A program made the position numbers and the translations under genes. A DNA stretch of 5,830 nt. It comes from CAYRFE01 sp964423645 [NCBI: uncultured bacterium] (GTDB taxonomy: Bacteria; Macinerneyibacteriota; Macinerneyibacteria; Macinerneyibacteriales). Below are positions 1-4,186 of this stretch, piece by piece (the stretch's first letter is position 1; the number at the start of each line of letters is the position of its first letter). The stretch is taken from contig CAYRFE010000068.1 of assembly GCA_964423645.1 (NCBI GenBank), forward strand, positions 1 through 5,830, written 5' to 3'. Under the pieces are notes generated by a model. That model was not told where the DNA came from and did not search any database. It was given only the letters and a program-made list of their open reading frames with translations.

Positions 1-221
1 ACGATAAATTATTGGATTATGTTAAAACAAGAATAAATAAACAGTTGAGATTTTTTAAAATGAAAAAAGAGGATTGGCAATTTATTAGAACAATATCTTA
101 TATTGAAAGATTCTTTAAAGAAATAAAAAGAAATTTAAAGAATTGGACTTATTTTAAAAGTTATGAAGATTTGGAAAAAGCTTTTTTTATGTCTTATAAG
201 GCATATGAAAGAATTAATTAA
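1..221 (+). CDS. C-terminal end of a transposase-like protein (5' end outside window)
   Basis: The frame is open to the left edge (codons from position 3) and stops with TAA at 219-221, so only about 72 C-terminal residues are visible. A TTG at position 12 could be read as a start but has no ribosome binding site, and the gene most likely begins upstream. The segment reading R-T-I-S-Y-I-E-R-F-F-K-E-I-K-R, followed about seven residues later by an aromatic 'YF-KSYEDLEKA' stretch, resembles the end of IS256/mutator-type DDE transposases, where an R-T-(T/N)-x-x-I-E-R-x-x-(K/R)-E-x-(K/R)-R block precedes a phenylalanine and a short helix. The codons are extremely AT-rich (about 20% G+C), unlike the phosphate operon to the right. 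The stop overlaps the 3' end of the opposing small gene by 8 bp. The family call rests on motif memory and could be another transposase class; whether the gene is intact cannot be judged here. Confidence 0.5.
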   Translation, partial: DKLLDYVKTRINKQLRFFKMKKEDWQFIRTISYIERFFKEIKRNLKNWTYFKSYEDLEKAFFMSYKAYERIN

Positions 222-483
222 GTTTTATATTATTATTTTCTGTTTCAAGAAAATATTTTGTTCCAAATAAGCTTTGTTTTATAATTATTGTTAAAGGTGT
301 AGTTTTATTATTAATAGAAATATAGCCTCTAAGTTTCATATTACCTAATAATCCTTTTATATTGTCGCATTTGTTGTTGTTGATTATAAGGTCATATTCT
401 ATGAAATTAGCGGTAGTTCTTGCTTCAATTTCAATTATATTATTTTTATAGTTATGTTTTATGTGATCGTTAAAAATACCCAT
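214..483 (-). CDS. Small AT-rich hypothetical protein, 89 aa, beta-rich
   Basis: I do not recognise this gene. It encodes 89 residues starting at ATG 483-481, with an exemplary AGGAGGT on the minus strand (plus 491-497) seven bases upstream and a promoter further up, so expression is well supported. There is no signal peptide or membrane segment. After a short polar N-terminus the protein shows alternating hydrophobic/polar strands (for example IIEIEART, FIEYDLIINN, LRGYISINN, LTIIIKQ, TKYFLETE), which suggests a small all-beta fold. Only one cysteine is present (residue 39). Asparagine and isoleucine are very frequent, as expected at about 20% G+C. The 3' end overlaps the transposase-like reading frame tail to tail by 8 bp. 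Because it sits beside a transposase fragment and differs in composition from the operon to the right, it is probably part of acquired DNA. A cargo role such as immunity or defence is possible, but nothing in the sequence demonstrates it. Confidence 0.75.
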   Translation of the reverse strand: MGIFNDHIKHNYKNNIIEIEARTTANFIEYDLIINNNKCDNIKGLLGNMKLRGYISINNKTTPLTIIIKQSLFGTKYFLETENNNIKLN

Positions 484-490
484 ATTTTTT

Positions 491-497
491 ACCTCCT
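491..497 (-). promoter_or_regulatory. Ribosome binding site of the 89-aa minus-strand gene
   Basis: Read on the minus strand this is AGGAGGT, followed by seven bases and then ATG at 483-481. The near-perfect match to the anti-Shine-Dalgarno sequence is the main reason for accepting the short gene as real. Confidence 0.8.
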
Positions 498-507
498 GTT
501 AATGAAC

Positions 508-535
508 ATTGTAAATCTTTTGAAAATTAAGTCAA
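508..535 (-). promoter_or_regulatory. Sigma70-like promoter for the 89-aa minus-strand gene
   Basis: On the minus strand TTGACT (plus 530-535) is followed after 16 bases by TACAAT (plus 508-513). Both hexamers match five of six consensus bases. Transcription would begin near 500, giving a leader of only about 17-20 bases with the AGGAGGT close to its 5' end. In such AT-rich DNA chance matches are common, but the position relative to the ribosome binding site is right. Confidence 0.55.
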
Positions 536-566
536 TAAATATTTTTTATTTTTGCACACTTTTCTC

Positions 567-594
567 TTGACATACCGTGCATTTCTGGTATACA
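567..594 (+). promoter_or_regulatory. Sigma70-like promoter for the phosphate-transport operon
   Basis: A perfect -35 TTGACA (567-572) and a -10-like TATACA (589-594, four of six) are separated by 16 bases. Transcription would begin near 600, leaving a leader of about 125 bases before the DUF47 start at 725. The site is back to back with the minus-strand promoter, with about 30 bp between the two -35 boxes. I see no clear Pho-box-like direct repeat around it. Confidence 0.55.
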
Positions 595-712
595 CACATC
601 TCAGTGCCGGAAGAAAGTGCGGATTGTGCATGATCGATCGTAACATTATGAACAGCGTGTTATTTCAAGATTGACAAAGTATGTATTCTATTCTACTGTA
701 ACGACACATAAC

Positions 713-719
713 AAAGGAG
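713..719 (+). promoter_or_regulatory. Ribosome binding site that fixes the DUF47 protein start
   Basis: AAAGGAG lies five bases before ATG 725. The same frame is open further upstream to a TTG at 671, but that codon has no comparable site, so the ATG at 725 is preferred and the protein is 224 rather than 242 residues long. Confidence 0.8.
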
Positions 720-724
720 TTGCT

Positions 725-1399
725 ATGTTCCACTCATTATTGTCGGACTTGTTCCCCAAAGATGCTCCGCTCAAACTATTAATTCAGCACGCTGATGTTC
801 TCGATGAATTAGCAAAATTGCTCGTCCCGCTTACGGAAAAATATTTTAACGGTGAAAATATTGACGAAATGGTTGCATATATTTGTAAACGTGAGCATGA
901 GGCCGATGAACTGAAGTTTAAACTCAGAAATGTGTTAAAAAGCTCGGTAAAAGTCCCGTTTGCAATCAAGGGGATGCTTGATTATTTACATTATCAAGAT
1001 GATTTGATCGATGCGATCGAAGATATTGCATTAAAAATGAGTATGAATAGGGTCGAGGGCTTTGATCATGAAATTCAAGCGAAATTTTTAGAAATCGTAC
1101 GTCAGGTCGAACACTCGATGGATATTCTGCAAGATATGGTCTGTGATCTGAAAAAAATTCTCGATTCATCATTTGCTTCGAAAATGCTTCAACGCGAAGA
1201 ACGTGATTATGCTGAGATCGACAAAATCGAGAACATTGTCGATGAACTGTCAATAGAGATCGGTAAGTGGATATATTCTAAGAAAACCGTGATCAATCCC
1301 ATTGATCTGTTGTTTTTTCGTGAGATGGTTGAAATACTTGGTAATATGACGGACACGGCAGAGAATACCGCCGAAATATTACGTGCATTTTTGAAATAA
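725..1399 (+). CDS. DUF47 / PhoU-like Pit accessory protein (TIGR00153-type)
   Basis: This 224-residue cytoplasmic, all-helical protein belongs to the DUF47 family, relatives of PhoU encoded next to Pit phosphate transporters and thought to modulate or gate the transporter. Visible hallmarks are the length (the family is about 205-225 residues), long amphipathic helices, and acidic clusters of the PhoU metal-binding type. These include E-H-E-A-D at residues 57-61, the Q-D-D-L-I-D-A-I-E-D run at 91-100, and D-x-x-x-x-T-A-E at 210-217. There is no signal peptide or membrane span. ATG 725 is chosen because AAAGGAG lies five bases upstream; the in-frame TTG at 671 lacks one. The pit gene follows after 15 bases, so the two are almost certainly co-transcribed and their products partners. 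Metal binding and direct regulation of Pit are inferred from the family, not shown here. A full PhoU is less likely, given the gene order and length. Confidence 0.9.
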   Translation: MFHSLLSDLFPKDAPLKLLIQHADVLDELAKLLVPLTEKYFNGENIDEMVAYICKREHEADELKFKLRNVLKSSVKVPFAIKGMLDYLHYQDDLIDAIEDIALKMSMNRVEGFDHEIQAKFLEIVRQVEHSMDILQDMVCDLKKILDSSFASKMLQREERDYAEIDKIENIVDELSIEIGKWIYSKKTVINPIDLLFFREMVEILGNMTDTAENTAEILRAFLK

Positions 1400-1414
1400 A
1401 CGAAAGAAGATGAT

Positions 1415-2638
1415 ATGAGTCCTGAGACCATTCTTCTCATTTCAGCGATAATTGCGTTCATTCTTGCCATGTCGATAGGTGCAAATGATGTGGCAAATTC
1501 GATGGGAACCGCGGTCGGTTCAAAGGCGATCACCATAAAACAAGCGCTTATTATTGCGGGTATCCTTGAATTCGGCGGGGCTTATTTTTTTGGAAAAAAT
1601 GTTACAGAGACCATCAAATCAGGAATATTTAAGGCCGAACTGATCACGGATCACCGAATGTTCATCGCAGGTGCATTTGCAGCTATTTTAGCGGCAGCAA
1701 TTTGGGTTTTTGTAGCGACTTTTTTTTCCATGCCGGTATCCACAAGTCATTCTATTGTAGGAGCAATGGCAGGATTCGCCATCGTCGCGTTCGGTTGGGG
1801 TTCGGTCAATTGGTTTAAAATTGGTATGATTGTCATTAGTTGGGTGTTGTCACCCCTAATTGGCGGGTTTATCGCGTATTTGATTTTCAAAATTATTTCG
1901 TTACTGATATTTCATAAAGTTTCTCCGTTTTCAGCGGCAAAAAAAATTGCGCCAATTTTGGTTGGTATAACGGTATTAACGGTGTCAATATTGTTTTTTA
2001 CTTGTATTATAACAAATTCGACATTATCTCCCGTTTTTTATATTTCAGCTTCACTTGTTGCAGGTCTGATAACTGCTCTCGCGACCTATATTTTGTTGCG
2101 AAAAATGTTTGTATCGCACGAAGATGAGTATCGGTCGGTAGAACAGCTTTTTAAACGCTTACAGGTCTTCACGTCGTGTTATGTGTCGTTTGCACATGGA
2201 GCGAATGATGTGGCCAATGCGATCGGTCCTCTTGCGGCAATTTACGCAATAGTAAAATTAGGCAGTTTGCAGGCAAAAGCCGAGATTCCCATGTTTCTTA
2301 TGATTTTGGGAGGGTTGGGTATTTCATTGGGAATATTTTTGCTTGGAAGCAAAGTCATGAAAACTATCGGTGAAAGTATTACCGAATTGAATAATACGCG
2401 AGGATTTTCGATTAATTTCGGAACTGCGACCACGGTACTTGTTGCCTCATCATTAGGTTTTCCGATCTCATCAACCCATACTATCGTCGGTGCTGTTGTC
2501 GGTGTGGGGTATGCACGCGGTATCGAAGCGGTCAATCTCGGTGTATTAAAACATATTGTGATTTCATGGGTCATAACCGTACCGATCGCAGCGCTTACAT
2601 CCGCGTTGCTCTATCTTTTGTTTGTACAAGTTGTGTGA
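1415..2638 (+). CDS. pit: Pit-family inorganic phosphate transporter (PHO4 superfamily)
   Basis: This 407-residue inner-membrane permease imports inorganic phosphate, in this family usually with H+ (as metal-phosphate) or Na+. The internal duplication typical of PHO4 proteins is clear. G-A-N-D-V-A-N occurs at residues 22-28 and again at 262-268. P-V-S-T-S-H-S-I-V-G-A at 107-117 is mirrored by P-I-S-S-T-H-T-I-V-G-A at 350-360. About ten strongly hydrophobic helices are visible, and a charged cytoplasmic loop at about 230-250 separates the halves. It is shorter than E. coli PitA (about 500) but usual for the DUF47-linked subfamily. The start ATG 1415 follows the DUF47 stop by 15 bases with a weak GAAAGAAG site, suggesting some translational coupling. 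trmB begins one base after the stop. Sulfate transport has been proposed for some relatives, but the DUF47 neighbour argues for phosphate. The coupling ion cannot be told from the sequence. Confidence 0.93.
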   Translation: MSPETILLISAIIAFILAMSIGANDVANSMGTAVGSKAITIKQALIIAGILEFGGAYFFGKNVTETIKSGIFKAELITDHRMFIAGAFAAILAAAIWVFVATFFSMPVSTSHSIVGAMAGFAIVAFGWGSVNWFKIGMIVISWVLSPLIGGFIAYLIFKIISLLIFHKVSPFSAAKKIAPILVGITVLTVSILFFTCIITNSTLSPVFYISASLVAGLITALATYILLRKMFVSHEDEYRSVEQLFKRLQVFTSCYVSFAHGANDVANAIGPLAAIYAIVKLGSLQAKAEIPMFLMILGGLGISLGIFLLGSKVMKTIGESITELNNTRGFSINFGTATTVLVASSLGFPISSTHTIVGAVVGVGYARGIEAVNLGVLKHIVISWVITVPIAALTSALLYLLFVQVV

Positions 2639-2639
2639 T

Positions 2640-3284
2640 ATGCGACGAAGCAGAATGCGTTCAATAACTCTTTCTCCTGAAAAATGGGCTCATTATGTTA
2701 TGGAATGGACTCACGAGAGTGGCTTTCCTGATGAGTGGCAACGCTTTGCTGAAAGAACACCGGTGATAATCGAATGCTGTTGCGGAAAAGGTGATTTTTT
2801 GGCTGAAGAAGCAAAAAAGTATCCTGACAAGCGTTTTATCGGTATTGATTACGCAGAACCGGTCATGCAACGAGCAGTGAAACGCATCTATGAAAGCGGG
2901 GTAGAGAATGTCAGATTTTTCTACAACGATATTCATGACATTATCAAAAATATCTCTAAAGAAATTTCTATTGAACGAATTTATGTCAATTTCCCTGATC
3001 CATGGCCGAAAAAACGACATTGGAATCGACGAATAATAAATTCTGAGGTATTACTGGAAATCCATGCGTTAATGTCGCCGACGACCGAGCTTGTGATGGT
3101 CACAGATCATGACGGGTATGCAGAATGGGTGTGTGCTATATTGGAAAAGAATACTCTGAATTTTCAACCGATCGGAGAAAAATGGTATTGTGAAGAAATG
3201 CCGGAATTTCATGATTCGGTCTATATGAACAAAGCACGTGCATGGGGGCATACCTTTTATTTTTTTCGTGTAAAAAGAGCTTGA
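2640..3284 (+). CDS. trmB: tRNA (guanine-N7-)-methyltransferase TrmB
   Basis: The product transfers a methyl group from S-adenosylmethionine to N7 of guanosine 46 in the variable loop of tRNAs. The 214-residue Rossmann-fold protein shows SAM motif I at 44-54 (I-E-C-C-C-G-K-G-D-F-L), the acidic end of strand 2 at F-I-G-I-D-Y (66-71), N-D at 97-98, the diagnostic N-F-P-D-P-W-P-K-K-R-H signature at 117-127, and T-D-H-D-G-Y-A-E-W at 155-163. ATG 2640 lies one base after the pit stop and is preferred; TTG 2622 would overlap pit, and ATG 2655 is a weaker alternative. No strong ribosome binding site precedes it, so translation is probably coupled to pit. Two oddities stand out. The first glycine of motif I is replaced by cysteine within a Cys-Cys-Cys run, and the C-terminal T-x-(F/Y)-E motif reads S-V-Y-M (193-196). 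The overall signature still makes the assignment firm. Confidence 0.93.
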   Translation: MRRSRMRSITLSPEKWAHYVMEWTHESGFPDEWQRFAERTPVIIECCCGKGDFLAEEAKKYPDKRFIGIDYAEPVMQRAVKRIYESGVENVRFFYNDIHDIIKNISKEISIERIYVNFPDPWPKKRHWNRRIINSEVLLEIHALMSPTTELVMVTDHDGYAEWVCAILEKNTLNFQPIGEKWYCEEMPEFHDSVYMNKARAWGHTFYFFRVKRA

Positions 3285-3309
3285 CTGATAATGGTAATTC
3301 TTACATGAT
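3281..3309 (+). promoter_or_regulatory. Candidate ppnP promoter overlapping the trmB stop
   Basis: TTGACT (3281-3286, five of six) overlaps the trmB stop codon and is followed after 17 bases by CATGAT (3304-3309, four of six). The -10 lies inside the left arm of a perfect palindrome, the geometry expected of a repressible promoter. The leader to ppnP would be about 35-40 bases. The -10 match is only moderate, so this is tentative. Confidence 0.4.
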
Positions 3310-3320
3310 AATCATGTAAG
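3300..3320. promoter_or_regulatory. Perfect 21-bp palindrome, candidate operator upstream of ppnP
   Basis: The arm CTTACATGAT (3300-3309) and its exact complement (3311-3320) flank a single central A. The middle 11 bases, ATGATAATCAT (3305-3315), equal the centre of the classical 19-bp Fur consensus, but the outer bases do not match it. No T-run follows, and a one-base loop cannot fold fully as RNA, so a protein-binding site is more likely than a terminator. It overlaps the candidate -10 and lies 33 bases before the ppnP start. The identity of the regulator is unknown. Confidence 0.55.
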
Positions 3321-3340
3321 CGGGATGGTGTCACAACGAT

Positions 3341-3346
3341 AAGGAG
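3341..3346 (+). promoter_or_regulatory. Ribosome binding site of ppnP
   Basis: AAGGAG lies seven bases before ATG 3354. It is a strong site, unlike the weak ones before pit and trmB, and fits independent expression of ppnP. Confidence 0.75.
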
Positions 3347-3353
3347 ACAGATT

Positions 3354-3662
3354 ATGGAATTTAAAAACGTAACGGTGCTTAAAAAAGCTAACGTGTATTT
3401 TGGAGGAAAAGTAACTTCTCGTACGGTATTATTTTCCGACGGATCTAAAAAAACACTCGGGATTATGCTTGCAGGTGATTATGAGTTCAATACCGCAGCT
3501 GCGGAACTCATGGAAGTATTGGGCGGAAGTGTGGATATTCAGCTCAAAGGACAAAATGACTGGCGTGAATACAAAGAAGGCGAAGCCTTTAATGTTCCTG
3601 CCAATTCGAGTTTTAAGTTGAAAGTAAAAGATATTTTCGATTATTGTTGTACGTATCTGTGA
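3354..3662 (+). CDS. ppnP: Pyrimidine/purine nucleoside phosphorylase PpnP (YaiE, DUF1255)
   Basis: This 102-residue single-domain cupin belongs to the PpnP/UPF0345 family, whose E. coli member cleaves many ribonucleosides with phosphate to free base and ribose-1-phosphate. Family marks are [11 protein letters not shown] (13-23), the [14 protein letters not shown] strand pair (34-47), the M-E-V-L-G-G turn (53-58), F-N-V-P-A-N-S-S-F (79-87) and the terminal Y-C-C-T-Y-L; E. coli has the equivalent F-N-V-P and Y-L-C-R-Y-L. The length is slightly above the usual 94 because of an N-terminal extension of about eight residues. It is cytoplasmic, with no signal peptide. The start is fixed by AAGGAG seven bases upstream. 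It lies 69 bp after trmB, with a palindrome in the gap and a terminator right after the stop. It can therefore be read both from its own promoter and by read-through from the phosphate operon. A link between phosphate uptake and a phosphate-using enzyme is appealing but inferred. Confidence 0.93.
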   Translation: MEFKNVTVLKKANVYFGGKVTSRTVLFSDGSKKTLGIMLAGDYEFNTAAAELMEVLGGSVDIQLKGQNDWREYKEGEAFNVPANSSFKLKVKDIFDYCCTYL

Positions 3663-3670
3663 TATCTGAC

Positions 3671-3697
3671 GAGGGGATTTCATTCCCCTCTTTTTTT
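3671..3697 (+). terminator. Intrinsic terminator after ppnP
   Basis: GAGGGGA (3671-3677) pairs with TCCCCTC (3684-3690) across a six-base loop, and seven T residues follow directly (3691-3697). It begins nine bases after the ppnP stop and should end transcription of the pit-trmB-ppnP cluster. Confidence 0.9.
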
Positions 3698-3718
3698 AAT
3701 CTAAATGGGTCAAATTCC

Positions 3719-3734
3719 CCGAAGCTTGCTTCGG
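3719..3734. repeat. Stem-loop 1 of repeat copy A
   Basis: CCGAAG pairs with CTTCGG around a CTTG tetraloop. In copy B the outer pair is changed from C-G to T-A (3919/3934), so pairing is kept, while the loop-closing pair is lost. Confidence 0.7.
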
Positions 3735-3766
3735 CTTCACTATTATAATTTTGTTATTATTAGGGG

Positions 3767-3787
3767 TGTGGGGACGAAGTCCCCACA
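3767..3787. repeat. Stem-loop 2 of repeat copy A, perfect 9-bp stem
   Basis: TGTGGGGAC pairs exactly with GTCCCCACA around a GAA triloop. In copy B the left arm is conserved (from 3967), but the right arm is replaced by a different insert with its own hairpin. Confidence 0.8.
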
Positions 3788-3799
3788 ATATTAGAAATT

Positions 3800-3831
3800 A
3801 AGCCCCTCCCAAAAAGAAAAGGGAGGGGTTT
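3800..3831. repeat. Stem-loop 3 of repeat copy A
   Basis: CCCCTCCC (3803-3810) pairs with GGGAGGGG (3821-3828) around a purine-rich ten-base loop. Three further pairs, one a G-U wobble, extend the stem outward. The T-tract after it is only three bases, so it is a weak terminator at best. Confidence 0.75.
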
Positions 3832-3867
3832 GGGGTGGGCGAACAAATATAATATTTTTTGGGGAGA

Positions 3868-3891
3868 TACCCCGTAGCTTACTGCGGGGTA
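3868..3891. repeat. Stem-loop between the two repeat copies
   Basis: TACCCCGTAG pairs with CTGCGGGGTA around a CTTA loop, ten pairs including one G-U. The CCCC of its left arm (3870-3873) can instead pair with GGGG at 3861-3864, so two mutually exclusive folds exist. The loop style (AGCTTACT) resembles stem-loop 1 (AGCTTGCT), suggesting that it belongs to the same element family. Confidence 0.7.
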
Positions 3892-3982
3892 GTTCATTTT
3901 CTAAATGGGTTAAATTCTTCGAAACTTACTTCGATTTTGTTATAATAGTTTTGTAATTATAAGGGGTGTGGGGACGAAGCCT

Positions 3983-3999
3983 GGCGCATGATGTGCGCC
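3983..3999. repeat. Stem-loop in the copy B-specific insert
   Basis: GGCGCA pairs with TGCGCC across five bases; a T-G wobble can extend the stem to seven pairs. Copy A has no equivalent here, as it carries the right arm of stem-loop 2 instead. Confidence 0.65.
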
Positions 4000-4019
4000 C
4001 GCTATATTGAGAATTTTTG

Positions 4020-4048
4020 TAGGAGCAGAAAATCTTTTTCTCCTCCTA
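4020..4048. repeat. Stem-loop of copy B with one internal mismatch
   Basis: TAGGAG plus AGAAAA pairs with TTTTCT plus CTCCTA: two six-pair blocks around one C-C mismatch, with a three-base loop. It stands where copy A has the CCCCTCCC stem and differs from it in sequence. Confidence 0.65.
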
Positions 4049-4101
4049 TCGATTTTCACGGGAGGGGTTTGCGGCGAGCACACTTTTATAAAAATAGTAG
4101 T

Positions 4102-4129
4102 TTTGCATAGAACTCTGATATGGTATAAT
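4102..4129 (+). promoter_or_regulatory. Extended -10 promoter of the flavoprotein gene
   Basis: A perfect TATAAT (4124-4129) is preceded by TGG, forming the extended -10 TGN element. Sixteen bases further up is TTTGCA (4102-4107), a four-of-six -35. Transcription would start near 4136, giving a leader of about 50 bases. A short inverted repeat, ACTGC (4136-4140) and GCAGT (4146-4150), lies exactly at the predicted 5' end. Confidence 0.6.
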
Positions 4130-4175
4130 AACCTGACTGCTCGATGCAGTTCATACGTAGAGTGGATTTACAATC

Positions 4176-4182
4176 AGGAGGT
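4176..4182 (+). promoter_or_regulatory. Ribosome binding site that fixes the flavoprotein start
   Basis: AGGAGGT lies four bases before ATG 4187. The frame is open 60 codons further up, but that part runs through the repeat and across the promoter, so translation must start at 4187. Confidence 0.85.
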
Positions 4183-4186
4183 AAAT

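Larger units (their letters stand above)
3701..3860. repeat. Hairpin-rich intergenic repeat, copy A
   Basis: The unit starts with CTAAATGGGT and aligns without gaps to the copy starting at 3901: 65 of the first 80 bases match by hand count. Similarity resumes downstream around GGGAGGGGTTT (3821-3831 here). The copy is built of stem-loops at 3719-3734, 3767-3787 and 3800-3831. The stretch contains no credible gene, and its alternating AT-rich linkers and GC-rich stems are typical of small non-autonomous or REP-like intergenic elements. Its exact ends are uncertain. Confidence 0.65.
3901..4100. repeat. Hairpin-rich intergenic repeat, copy B (diverged, with insert)
   Basis: This is the second copy of the unit at 3701, in the same orientation and displaced by exactly 200 bp over its first 80 bases. 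The GGGAGGGGTTT landmark is at 4060-4070, a displacement of 239, so copy B carries about 39 extra bases. Part of this is the segment with a stem-loop at 3983-3999. The copy ends about where the promoter of the flavoprotein gene begins, so that promoter abuts the repeat. No gene is supported in it; an in-frame extension of the flavoprotein back to TTG 4007 runs through it by chance. Confidence 0.6.

Noticed and set aside
560-640. A Pho box upstream of the phosphate operon
   Set aside because: I looked for paired CTGTCAT-like direct repeats with 11-bp periodicity and found only the TTGACA, which is better explained as a -35 element.
630-674. A 14-codon leader peptide in the pit operon leader (ATG 630)
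   Set aside because: There is no convincing ribosome binding site and no stem-loop pair that would make an attenuator; a frame this short is expected by chance.
671-724. Upstream TTG start adding 18 residues to the DUF47 protein
   Set aside because: No ribosome binding site precedes it, while ATG 725 has AAAGGAG at ideal spacing and gives the usual family N-terminus.
1207-1536. 109-codon minus-strand frame across the DUF47-pit junction
   Set aside because: It is a shadow of two well-supported genes on the other strand.
2242-2574. 110-codon minus-strand frame inside pit
   Set aside because: It is antisense to conserved transporter sequence, has no ribosome binding site and resembles no known protein.
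2622-2639. TTG start for trmB inside the pit gene
   Set aside because: It would overlap pit by 17 bases with no ribosome binding site; the ATG one base after the pit stop is the simpler choice.
3300-3320. The palindrome as a terminator after trmB
   Set aside because: No T-run follows, the loop would be a single base, and the arms are AT-rich; an operator is a better explanation.
3701-4100. CRISPR array or tRNA/ncRNA gene in the intergenic region
   Set aside because: There are only two long, diverged copies with no short identical repeats and unique spacers, and no cloverleaf-like arrangement or tRNA consensus boxes.
4007-4186. N-terminal extension of the flavoprotein from TTG 4007
   Set aside because: It runs through repeat copy B and over the promoter, and the strong ribosome binding site and the FMN fold both begin at 4187.
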